Assembly: GCA_002483425.1 (NCBI GenBank)
Contig: DLHW01000037.1
Location: 1 to 31,590, forward strand
Length of the DNA: 31,590 bases
Origin: Methylococcaceae bacterium UBA7658
GTDB taxonomy: Bacteria; Pseudomonadota; Gammaproteobacteria; Methylococcales; Methylomonadaceae
Direction of reading: 5' to 3'
The notes below the pieces were generated by a model. That model had not been told where the DNA came from. It made no database searches and saw only the letters and a program-made list of their open reading frames with translations. The stretch's first letter is position 1. The number at the start of each line of letters is the position of its first letter. The position numbers and the translations under genes were made by a program. This document shows, one piece after another, positions 8,729-17,429 of this stretch.

Positions 8729-8766
8729 GGAGGACGGTAAGGATTCCTTCGTAAATGAGTAACATC
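8729..8766 (+). repeat. Left terminal inverted repeat (38 bp)
   Basis: It begins GGAGGACGGTAAGGATTCC and matches the reverse complement of 25054-25091 at 35 of 38 positions. All three differences fall in the outer 8 bases (positions 3, 6 and 8), where the right end has an unbroken G run. The inner 30 bases are identical. Confidence 0.93.
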
Positions 8767-8802
8767 TAACCATTCGGGATTAGACGAAAATTGTTAGGTA
8801 AT

Positions 8803-9657
8803 TCAATTAGGATCTATTTTGGCGTTGAATCGGTATAAAATCTCCATCAACCGCGCAAAATCCTGCACTACCATGGCATATTCGTAGCGGAATATTGAAA
8901 TGGCACGCCACTCTCCCCGTTTATCTCTTGTCGATGGATCGAGCAGCAAGAACGCGGATTCGGTTTCGTCCCTGCCGATGACCAACATGGAAGCCAAAGA
9001 AGCCGTCGGGATGTCCATGTTGCGGCTTGGCATAAAATTCTCGCCCTGAGCCAAAGGTATTGGGCTGGTTTCGATTTCAAAAGCCTCGTGGATGAACTCA
9101 TGCTGCGACCAGTTCTTAATGTAGCCTGGGTCAACCTCAACCAGCGGTCCCACCGTTTCTACCGGAGCAATAGAAACTTCGTGTTCGATCAACCAACCGT
9201 TGCTGATGGCGACGAATTCACGGTACGCGGGCGGAAGACGCACGCCTAACCGCGCTTCGGCCTGTTGAATGATTTCCTCGGCAGCGGGCGGAAAGCGCAA
9301 TGAATTCTGCATGAGCGCGATGTCATCGATCTCCATTTTGAAATCGCACATTTCCTTGAGTCTTTTCAAGCGAGAGGCATATTCGTTTAAGCGCCTTTCG
9401 CCTTCAATACGGTCATATTCGCTTTCGGGCGGAAAAGTTAAACTGTCATATACAAACTCAGCGTAATGATAAAGCCTTGTATTCTCGTCAACACGGTGAT
9501 CCATATAGCCCTTTAAGCCATATGTTAAGCCATATCTATAAAACGCCCTTTTATACAAAAACAATACCTGCCGTTCCCATTGGTCTAGCAACGTATTCCA
9601 ACCTACTTCTGCAATCCGTAGTTCAGCCGGGGGGATGTCGGGTTTCTGTTTTGCCAT
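8803..9657 (-). CDS. SUKH (SMI1/KNR4) family protein, probable immunity protein
   Basis: The C-terminal half of this 284-residue protein (about residues 125-275) has the SUKH signature: AEARLGVRLPPAYREFVAISNGW-type helix at 133-155, then LVIGRDETESAFLLLDP at 225-241 and GEWRAISIF at 248-256. SUKH proteins are known, from comparative genomics, as cytoplasmic immunity proteins against secreted nuclease toxins, including NucA/NucB-like ones. The N-terminal 120 residues are charged, helical and unfamiliar. It has no signal peptide, as expected of an immunity protein that guards the cytoplasm. An AAGGTG ribosome site precedes the ATG. It follows the 1145-residue nuclease-tipped protein by 48 bp on the same strand and is the last gene of the cargo set. 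Binding to that toxin is inferred. Confidence 0.85.
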   Translation of the reverse strand: MAKQKPDIPPAELRIAEVGWNTLLDQWERQVLFLYKRAFYRYGLTYGLKGYMDHRVDENTRLYHYAEFVYDSLTFPPESEYDRIEGERRLNEYASRLKRLKEMCDFKMEIDDIALMQNSLRFPPAAEEIIQQAEARLGVRLPPAYREFVAISNGWLIEHEVSIAPVETVGPLVEVDPGYIKNWSQHEFIHEAFEIETSPIPLAQGENFMPSRNMDIPTASLASMLVIGRDETESAFLLLDPSTRDKRGEWRAISIFRYEYAMVVQDFARLMEILYRFNAKIDPN

Positions 9658-9705
9658 TATCTAATTCACCTTATGTTGTCTTATTTTTTAAGATGCTTTA
9701 ACAAT

Positions 9706-12700
9706 TCAATCATTCAACAATTCTTCTTCATCATCCGTAATCGGAACATAAAGCGGCACACCAGAGCGTGGCCAACACTGAGTTTTTCCTTCACGGGTCA
9801 CTTCCTCGCCATGAGTTTCGCCTGCAGTGGGTATAACTACAAATGCGGTACCGATGTTAGAGTAAAGACAAGTCCGGTAAAAACCGCCAAGCGTGGAACC
9901 CTGCTTTTTATTTTGGACCCCGTTCACCAACTGCAATGAAATGGATTCTGGGTAAAGCTGAGGATCGCCGCCTTGGTGGGTGCTGAAGAAAGGATATTCG
10001 TCACAGTTGGTGCCTGGCGGACGATCTCTAATAGCACCACAACCCGGTTTAACTTCTGGTGAGTTATACCATTTCCGCCCACCAGCCAACAGGCCTAAGA
10101 CCTTATACCTGCTTGATGAATAGGTCAGGTTAGCTATGCCCATGCCGTTATAGGCGGATTTTTTGCTTGCAATAGCGCTTGAAATGTGGCTTGCCAATTC
10201 GCTGATGTCAACACCATCTGGCGTAGTATTGCCTACATAATAGACATAACAAAGATTCTTACGGGCTTGGGCAACGGCCTGGGCAGAAGTGAAAACAGAA
10301 ATCATGGCGGCCACAGCCTTCTTTTTGCCTGGGATTGGAGGTAAATAACTGTTTAAAAGGGCAGTTAATAAACCCGCTATCAGGCCAAGAGCAAGAGAAG
10401 AAACATTAACCCGCTCTTGTTGGGCATTACCGCAAATGCCTTCATCCGCGTGGGCGGCTGGGATGGCGAATTTGACTAAGGCCACGCCATCCCCAGACAG
10501 CACGGATAGTCCAGCCAGCGCCAAACCTTCCGATACTTCGGTTTCCATCGCCCCGCCGTTCAAACCACCGGAAATCCGGTAAGCGCCTGCGCCAGTGCGG
10601 GTGTCGGTCAGGATGTAACCGGCTCCACTCCAACTGCCGACAAGGAGTGGTTTTTCGTGTATTAGGGCTACTTGTCCCGCATTGACGGCATTACGGACAT
10701 CGGTTTCAATTTCGTAAGACAACGCCGCTTGCCCTAAAGCGGTATCCAGGTTATTGGCGTCCACTTGATAAAGCCGCTGCCCTTGGGCAAGCGCCATGGT
10801 CAGCGCATTGACAGCCGATATGCCTTTGCCTGGGTATTGTTCGTTCGCCAAATGGCTCTCGGGGATTTCATGCTCCCTGGCGGATAATGCCATACCCAAT
10901 TGTTCGGTCAGGCGAATTTTGGCTGCCGGATTGTTATCTAACGGCACCAAAATTTGGGCGCCAGCATCGACATCAATCTGTATGCCATTTAGCTTAACTT
11001 GGGACGCCACTCCAAACCGATAACGTGGCGTTAAGCTAGTACCAAAAAATCCGAATGAAGGCGCAGGATAGGCTGCGGCTTGCCCTAAAAGACGCAAGTA
11101 TTCAAGACTCATGTCACGTCGATAAAAATAGGCTTTGGCGGCTTGATGCAATACATTGACTGTCGTACGGTCAGACGCTTTACCTAGTTGCTTTTGACCA
11201 TAACCTTGCAAATCAAGCCCTATAGCCAAGAATTCGCCAGCCAAATGTGAATTCTGGGCGGTATGGAATCCTGACGATAAACGGCTAATCTCGGTGGTGC
11301 TAAAAATATCCTGACCCATAGTGAAACTACCGCCACGCTTGATGGGTTGATCTTCCAATAACAAAACTGCGGTGAGCCGGATTAGATAGCCTGGCAAGGT
11401 AGAAGGTAGGTCTGCTAGGGTAAACGTCTGTCCTTCGGGTAAGTTGGGCAAATAACTCTTGATCAGCGTCCAGTCAGCATCAGTGGCAGGTGCGAAACCT
11501 AATGTCAATCGTTTTGATCCCAATGCAGGGAGACTGGTACGGTAGCTGAATACAGCATTTCCTGACGCACGGTCAAAATCGCTTGCGAAGAGATCGAAAC
11601 GAAATGAACGACGGAGCGATTCGGAAAATGTACTAAAGGTTGCGCTTTGAGTTACAACTTTATAAGGCAGAGACCCAGTTAGTATCGGATTGCCAGAATA
11701 GATGACTTTCTGTAGTCGTCGCCAATCTTTGCCTTCCGCTAAAATACGATCCAGCCATTCGGTTATTTCTTTGTTAGCTTGTTGATATGCCGTTTCTACC
11801 GATGGTATGTTTGAACTAGTAAACCAGCCTTCCTGCGGATTAGCAGTTGTTCCATCATTAAATACGTCAATGAATGCCTGTGTATTAAACGGAGCGTTCT
11901 CACGCAAATCTATGTAAGACTTATAGTCGTATTGTTTAAACGCCGCATCCAATGGCACCCAACTGTCGCCAGCCTTGTGTTTGGCGCCACGCGACGGGAT
12001 GAAGTCCACGTAAGCTTCGACCCAGACGTGTTCCAGCTTGACCGACTTGATCACGCCGGCCTGGGCGATACCGATGTTAGGGATGCCGCCTTGCCCTAAT
12101 AGTTCCAGGGCCGCCATCGGATTGGTAACGCCGCCGACCCAGTTCATGACTTGGTCGATGGGGATTTGCACGGTGCCGTAAGCGTAGCGGGCGGGGATAC
12201 CGGCGGCGCGGTATAAGGCGATCAACAAGCTGGCGGTGTCGAAAGCGTTGCCCTTTAGGTTGTCCAGGGTCAGTTGTGAACCTTGGATGGAGCCGTAAGT
12301 GGGAATGTACTCGATGTTGTTCCTGACCCAATTGTAAATGGCGACGGGTTCGTTGTTGAGTTTTTTAGCTAGCGCTTTGATTTCGTCGGTAATTTGCACG
12401 TCTTCCGTTGCCGCTAGGTCGGCAGGCTGGGGCGTGATAGACGCTTGCGCGGCGGTTTGCGCCAACATGCCCGCAGTCAGCTCCAGCGCGGCGACTTGCA
12501 CAGGTTCTGACTGGGACTGGATCAGTTTTTGCAGCTCCTCCTTAGTTTCTTTGGGGGCACGGACTTTGCCGTCCGGCACTTGGAACGGCAGGTTGTTGGG
12601 GTCGAAGGGCTGTGCGGTGCGTTTGTTGGGCTTTGCTTTAAAATGTTTTAGGACATTTTCAGCATGGAATTTCCGGTCTCCGTCGTTGTCCGCCGCCGAT

Positions 12701-13143
12701 AAAGCATCCAAATCCGCCATCAGCGTAGCGTATTCAGCCTGATAGTTATCAATCATCGCTTGGTGACGATCCAAAATCTCGGCGGGCAGGTTGTGGCTTT
12801 TGATGTTTTGCTCGACCTTTTGGAAGTTCTGGCGTTCAACAATATCCAGTTGATGTAAGGTTAGTTGCAGTTGCTTCAGGTCATTTCGATCATTTCCGTG
12901 GTCTTGCTGCTTTTCGATCTTTTCTTTGATCCGTTGCAATTTATCTTCAATTTGCTGCAAGGTATTGGAAAACTTTTGGTCATCGTCAACAGCAACTGCC
13001 GCTTGTGTCTGCGGAACTTCGGCTTGGGCGGCAATAGCCAAGGGCTGCAAAATCAGCATGGTAAAAGCCACTAACACAAAACCTGCGGTGGAACGCATGA
13101 ATCTGGGCATTTCCCTAAATTGGGTAATGATCGGTGCTGTCAT
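9706..13143 (-). CDS. Secreted transglutaminase-like protein with C-terminal NucA/NucB-type nuclease domain (probable toxin)
   Basis: This 1145-residue protein has an N-terminal signal peptide with a long n-region (hydrophobic core at 20-38), then a coiled-coil stretch (about 55-150). A transglutaminase-like domain spans about 250-410: NWVRNNIEYIPTYG, then GNAFDTASLLIALYRAAGIP, HVWVEAYV and WVPLDAAF. The usual catalytic cysteine is alanine (A300), while H372 and D399 remain, so this domain is probably not an active cysteine enzyme. A long region without recognised domains follows, then a hydrophobic segment (about 912-935). The C-terminal domain (about 1030-1145) resembles NucA/NucB DNases: CDEYPFFST at 1047-1055, QGG at 1057-1059 and VQNKKQGSTLGGFYR at 1076-1090, with further cysteines. 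A GAGGATC ribosome site supports the start at 13143. The immunity-type gene follows at once. The nuclease call rests on motifs only. Confidence 0.8.
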   Translation of the reverse strand: MTAPIITQFREMPRFMRSTAGFVLVAFTMLILQPLAIAAQAEVPQTQAAVAVDDDQKFSNTLQQIEDKLQRIKEKIEKQQDHGNDRNDLKQLQLTLHQLDIVERQNFQKVEQNIKSHNLPAEILDRHQAMIDNYQAEYATLMADLDALSAADNDGDRKFHAENVLKHFKAKPNKRTAQPFDPNNLPFQVPDGKVRAPKETKEELQKLIQSQSEPVQVAALELTAGMLAQTAAQASITPQPADLAATEDVQITDEIKALAKKLNNEPVAIYNWVRNNIEYIPTYGSIQGSQLTLDNLKGNAFDTASLLIALYRAAGIPARYAYGTVQIPIDQVMNWVGGVTNPMAALELLGQGGIPNIGIAQAGVIKSVKLEHVWVEAYVDFIPSRGAKHKAGDSWVPLDAAFKQYDYKSYIDLRENAPFNTQAFIDVFNDGTTANPQEGWFTSSNIPSVETAYQQANKEITEWLDRILAEGKDWRRLQKVIYSGNPILTGSLPYKVVTQSATFSTFSESLRRSFRFDLFASDFDRASGNAVFSYRTSLPALGSKRLTLGFAPATDADWTLIKSYLPNLPEGQTFTLADLPSTLPGYLIRLTAVLLLEDQPIKRGGSFTMGQDIFSTTEISRLSSGFHTAQNSHLAGEFLAIGLDLQGYGQKQLGKASDRTTVNVLHQAAKAYFYRRDMSLEYLRLLGQAAAYPAPSFGFFGTSLTPRYRFGVASQVKLNGIQIDVDAGAQILVPLDNNPAAKIRLTEQLGMALSAREHEIPESHLANEQYPGKGISAVNALTMALAQGQRLYQVDANNLDTALGQAALSYEIETDVRNAVNAGQVALIHEKPLLVGSWSGAGYILTDTRTGAGAYRISGGLNGGAMETEVSEGLALAGLSVLSGDGVALVKFAIPAAHADEGICGNAQQERVNVSSLALGLIAGLLTALLNSYLPPIPGKKKAVAAMISVFTSAQAVAQARKNLCYVYYVGNTTPDGVDISELASHISSAIASKKSAYNGMGIANLTYSSSRYKVLGLLAGGRKWYNSPEVKPGCGAIRDRPPGTNCDEYPFFSTHQGGDPQLYPESISLQLVNGVQNKKQGSTLGGFYRTCLYSNIGTAFVVIPTAGETHGEEVTREGKTQCWPRSGVPLYVPITDDEEELLND

Positions 13144-13172
13144 GGGGTTGATCCTCTAAGTTCTGTGTCAGC

Positions 13173-16100
13173 TTATGGTTGCAATGTTTTCATACTGGCA
13201 TAGCGCAATGCGCGGTCGGTTTGCAGGCGAATATCGGTCGCCATTTGGGTGTTGATTGCGCTAAGCCGGTCGGCGGCGGTGCGCAGGGCATCCAGGGAGC
13301 CCAGCCAATTACCGGCCTGTTCATAAGTATAGGCCAATTCCAGCGCGGTGCGAGCCAATTTGTAGGTTTTGTCCAGAGGCGCTATGGCGTTCAACGCGGC
13401 CTGTAAATCGCCGCCAGTTAGCGTATCAACCGTCAGCACTTGCTCGCTTTGAATTTTAAAATGAGCGCCGCTACCACTTTCTACTGTAGCCGTAAAGGTA
13501 ACGGGTTCCACCGGTAACCTGACCCATGCCGTATAGGTCGCCGTTTCATTTTTTGCCAAGTCGAACAGCCATTGCAATTCGTTATTGTCTTTTAATCCAC
13601 TGCCTGCATCCACTACCGTTACGCCTGCCGGCACACTAAGACGAACCCTGCCTTGGGTAGCAATGCCAACATTGGCAATATTTACCGTTAATGGATAAAC
13701 ACTGTGGCTATACGGTACTAATGGTTTCGGATGAACCCGGCTTAACGCATCCAATATTAAATTACCATGTCGGCTGTCGCTGCCCGGCATAGACGCTTCC
13801 GCCAACAGGTCGTAACCGGCATGGAACGTCCGGCCTAAGCCGTATTGCCGTTCGGCCAGGGCAAGGCTGGTGGTCATCGTTCCATCCTTAATGAACTGGC
13901 CAAGGCCGGTGGCGCCGTTCAGTTGGAACCGCAACGTCTTGTCACTGAGCTGCAACGGCAGTTGGCCAGCTGGTGTAAATATTCCTGCATTAATAGAAAC
14001 ACCGGTCATGCGTGGGTATTTTCCGGTAAATTTAAGCCCTAACGCTTCATCAATGCGGCCTTGACGTTGATCATGCCCACCGGCTTCAATCAGGCCTTCG
14101 CCACGATAGACCGCTTCCCGCACTTCCTGTTGTACCGTTTCAGGCAATTTGACGCTTTCCGACAATAAAAGATAGGTGACATAACCTCCGCTACGCAATT
14201 CTTGGGTAAAACTATCCGCATCGGTAACGATGGTATACGACCAACCGGCATCATAAAGCAATTTTTCGAGATAGGGCCTTTGCACACCCATCGTTGGGAT
14301 ATGGTTCGGTCCCAAAGGATCGTTGCTTGTGCCAGGGTCGAGCAATACCAGGACCCGGCCATGGCTGCCAGATTCCAGGCTGGCATTGATGCGGATCGGC
14401 GGTTCGAGCACGTCGAACAAGGCGGCACCCAATTGAACGGATTGCTCACCGACATTCGCCCGCAAAATACAAGCGTAGGTACCGACAGGCAAACTGCCGG
14501 TGGAAACGCTGCGGGTTTCATGCATGTTGCCGTTGGCGGCAAAATCCACTGTCCTTGATTGTGTATTCAGGGTTTGTTGGCTTTCTGCAGACACCAGTTC
14601 GCTGGTCAATAGCACGCTTGCCAATGGGCTTGCCGACTTGTTCTGGATAGTTTCAATGCAGCTTACCGGCTCACCTTGATAGACCTGAACGGGTGCGGCA
14701 TCGACCTTGCCCGTTATAGCCTGGATAGCCTGCCGTTCGACATGGAATATGGTCGCACGGGTGAGCAAGGTTATCCCATTACCAGCATCTTTAACGGTCA
14801 TCAGCACGGGATAATCGCCAGCGGTTGCATCGACGAGGTTTAAGGTGTGCTGAAGGTCTCGCCGTGCATTGGGCACTAATTCATTAAATGAGGCTGTTTT
14901 ATTGAAGATTTCTTGGCCATCGGGTGTATTGACCGTGATTTCAACCACAAACGGTTGCAGGATTTTGTTAAGACTGGTGTTTTCAACCCGTGAGGCAATG
15001 TTTACCGTGTCCCAAGCGGCATAAACCGGTTTATCCACACTGAGAGTACCGTCCAATTCCGGGGCATTAGGGTTTTGGCCGATAACAAAAGAGGTCACCG
15101 CCACGAGTGTTGGCAAGCCTGAAGAATCGAGAAGCTGCGCATAGACAACATACTCGCCTTGCAGCAGGGTTCCGGTATTAAATGCCGGCGCCGGCAACGA
15201 ACGTAGTTCACCTGCAACTAAGTCCATTGCATTCACAATGCCTAAATCAGATACCAAGTCACCGCTTGCATCCTTGACCAAGAATCGTACGGGCGTGGTT
15301 GCCGTATAATCGCCGAGGTTGTTAACACCTGCGGTGATCAATACCGGCTCATGGTCTACGTAGTTTTGCTTATCAGTGGCAACAGTGATGGTAAAAATTG
15401 ACGGCAATACGTTAACTTTCTGCTCACCTAGTTCAGTGCGGACTTCATTGCCGTTGACATCGGTAAAGAACAACTCAAGTGTTTGGGTAACCAAGCGCTG
15501 TTCATTGGGTTTCGGATTACGCAACACAACTTCATAATCCAGATTTTCAATTTGATCGACAGCAATATAGTCGTAGCGCCATTCCAGTATTGTTTTACCT
15601 TCTTGGATATCGATATGGTAAGGCTCCTTCATAAAAGAGCTAGAGTCGAGATCGATTTCTTGGGTCGACAAGGTGCTTAAGACCCGGACATTGGTTAGCA
15701 GAGGCTTCACCGAGAGTAACAAGGGCTTTTCAGTCTTGTTGCCTGCGCCGTCAGTCACGATAAGGACGCCCTTGCCGATCTTGGCTGGATCAACCAGCTT
15801 GACTTTAAAGTTCGTTTGTAAGCTGCCGGGCACAAAACCGTCCGTAACCAACTGGATATTGTTTGCACCGGGAGCAAGTTCGATTTTGAAAATACCCGTG
15901 TCCCGATCCAGTATACCGTCCCCATTGGTATCTTCTCCGGCATCAAGAATCTGGTTGTTGTTTAAATCTTCGGTGCGGCGACCAATGCTACTATTGCCAT
16001 CCAAGTCTTCGCCCGTATCCAATATGCCATTGGCGTTGATGTCTTCACTGTCGGTAGCCACCACGTTTAGGGTTTCACCCATGGACATCAAATTGACATT

Positions 16101-17429
16101 TGGGAAGTAATGGTCGCCTTGATGGTTAATAAGATCGAAAGCCATACCGCCTGGGTAACCATAAGATTCAAAATTCCCATAGCCATAGACGTAAATACCG
16201 AATTTTACGCCGCTGTGTATTATGTGTTGGCCTGGACCGACTTGAATTTGCGCTCCGCTGAAACCACTTTGGCCGATTGGTTGAAACAACGCCGGATTGA
16301 CTGTGGAACCATCCAATTGGATAGCTGAAATATCAGTAGTGGGCGCCACAACATTCACGAAGCTGTTCGCAAAACCTACATCTGGACCTAAGGTACTAAA
16401 GCCGTAATGATTTAAGAATTGCTCTGCTGGTGGTACTAGCATCATGAAAGGATCGGAGATAACCCCATCAAAACTTTGCCCAGGGGAATATTGAGCAACA
16501 AGGACGGGGCTTGACGCTTCAATTTGAGAACGTATTGTCAGTACAGTTTCATGGAATTTGCCGCGATTTAAAGTTGCTACGATTGTTCCATTAATCTTTA
16601 AAACTGTATTATCTTGAGAGGCTAGTATTCGAAACACATCTCCTTTTTTGCGGGTAGCCAGCGGCACTGTTAAAAATGATTTGCCCCAGGTACTAACTGG
16701 CGGCATAACCTCAACAATATGGTCACAAGCGGTAATGTTTTTGGGAACATTCGCGCATTTTACTCCAGCGGACACAGAGACCGGTGCTGTAGCTTCTATA
16801 CTGCTACCGGTTAAATCGTTGGCTACCGAGCCTTGCAACAAAAAAGTTTCGTTGCTGTTAAGTGTTATGGTAAATGGCTGTCCTGCAGGCCGACCGTTTG
16901 CCGCGGTTGAAGGTGTTATGGTTACTTGTGTATTGTCATAAACCCCCACCACGCTAAACTCGGACGGATAAGCACCGCTCGAAAATCCGTTGTATGACAT
17001 AACCAAATACTTTAATCCCAGAGTATCGGTCGGCAGAGAAAGAAACGCATCGGTACTGAATTGAATTTGATTAAGACCGTATACGGTGACTTCACGGTCC
17101 GAGATCACTTTAACCCCCAACTGGGATTTAGTGTTATTGGGTAGATTTGAGGCTGCCAAAGGAATATCTACCTTGATAACGGTGTTAGCCTGTACCGTAA
17201 AAGGTTTAACTAAGCTAAGCCCAACAATCTGCACTGTTCCCTGCGCATCCTCTTCACCGGTAATAAACAAGGATAGCTTTGGGTTATTCGTATAGTTCGG
17301 CAGAAACGAAAAGAAGTGCTCGGTGCCTTTGCTGTCAACAGCCGCCAAGACCGGGTTCGTTGCTCCTACAACAAACAGCCAGAATACTGCCACTAACCAA
17401 CTGCAAAGTAATCCTGATTTGGTTCTCAT
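13173..17429 (-). CDS. Giant secreted protein with IgGFc-binding-type N-terminal domain, calcium-loop and Ig-like repeats
   Basis: This 1418-residue protein has a clear signal peptide (residues 1-30). Residues about 31-440 look like the IgGFc-binding N-terminal domain: ANTVIKVDIP, DREVTVYGLNQ, PSEFSVVGVYDNTQVTITPS and DLTGSSIEATAPV. About residues 461-513 carry aspartate-rich loops of the dockerin/thrombospondin-type-3 kind (DINANGILDTGED, DLNNNQILDAGED, TNGDGILDRD), which should bind calcium. A series of Ig-like/CARDB-like domains follows, then a Rossmann-like segment (about 1028-1230, VLVLLDPG, YVTYLLLSES, EGLIEAGGHDQ) and a helical C-terminus. Its ATG overlaps the stop codon of the upstream gene (ATGA), so the two are translationally coupled. 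It probably acts outside the cell or at the surface, as an adhesin, scaffold or delivery partner of the nuclease protein; that is inference from position. Confidence 0.75.
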   Translation of the reverse strand: MRTKSGLLCSWLVAVFWLFVVGATNPVLAAVDSKGTEHFFSFLPNYTNNPKLSLFITGEEDAQGTVQIVGLSLVKPFTVQANTVIKVDIPLAASNLPNNTKSQLGVKVISDREVTVYGLNQIQFSTDAFLSLPTDTLGLKYLVMSYNGFSSGAYPSEFSVVGVYDNTQVTITPSTAANGRPAGQPFTITLNSNETFLLQGSVANDLTGSSIEATAPVSVSAGVKCANVPKNITACDHIVEVMPPVSTWGKSFLTVPLATRKKGDVFRILASQDNTVLKINGTIVATLNRGKFHETVLTIRSQIEASSPVLVAQYSPGQSFDGVISDPFMMLVPPAEQFLNHYGFSTLGPDVGFANSFVNVVAPTTDISAIQLDGSTVNPALFQPIGQSGFSGAQIQVGPGQHIIHSGVKFGIYVYGYGNFESYGYPGGMAFDLINHQGDHYFPNVNLMSMGETLNVVATDSEDINANGILDTGEDLDGNSSIGRRTEDLNNNQILDAGEDTNGDGILDRDTGIFKIELAPGANNIQLVTDGFVPGSLQTNFKVKLVDPAKIGKGVLIVTDGAGNKTEKPLLLSVKPLLTNVRVLSTLSTQEIDLDSSSFMKEPYHIDIQEGKTILEWRYDYIAVDQIENLDYEVVLRNPKPNEQRLVTQTLELFFTDVNGNEVRTELGEQKVNVLPSIFTITVATDKQNYVDHEPVLITAGVNNLGDYTATTPVRFLVKDASGDLVSDLGIVNAMDLVAGELRSLPAPAFNTGTLLQGEYVVYAQLLDSSGLPTLVAVTSFVIGQNPNAPELDGTLSVDKPVYAAWDTVNIASRVENTSLNKILQPFVVEITVNTPDGQEIFNKTASFNELVPNARRDLQHTLNLVDATAGDYPVLMTVKDAGNGITLLTRATIFHVERQAIQAITGKVDAAPVQVYQGEPVSCIETIQNKSASPLASVLLTSELVSAESQQTLNTQSRTVDFAANGNMHETRSVSTGSLPVGTYACILRANVGEQSVQLGAALFDVLEPPIRINASLESGSHGRVLVLLDPGTSNDPLGPNHIPTMGVQRPYLEKLLYDAGWSYTIVTDADSFTQELRSGGYVTYLLLSESVKLPETVQQEVREAVYRGEGLIEAGGHDQRQGRIDEALGLKFTGKYPRMTGVSINAGIFTPAGQLPLQLSDKTLRFQLNGATGLGQFIKDGTMTTSLALAERQYGLGRTFHAGYDLLAEASMPGSDSRHGNLILDALSRVHPKPLVPYSHSVYPLTVNIANVGIATQGRVRLSVPAGVTVVDAGSGLKDNNELQWLFDLAKNETATYTAWVRLPVEPVTFTATVESGSGAHFKIQSEQVLTVDTLTGGDLQAALNAIAPLDKTYKLARTALELAYTYEQAGNWLGSLDALRTAADRLSAINTQMATDIRLQTDRALRYASMKTLQP

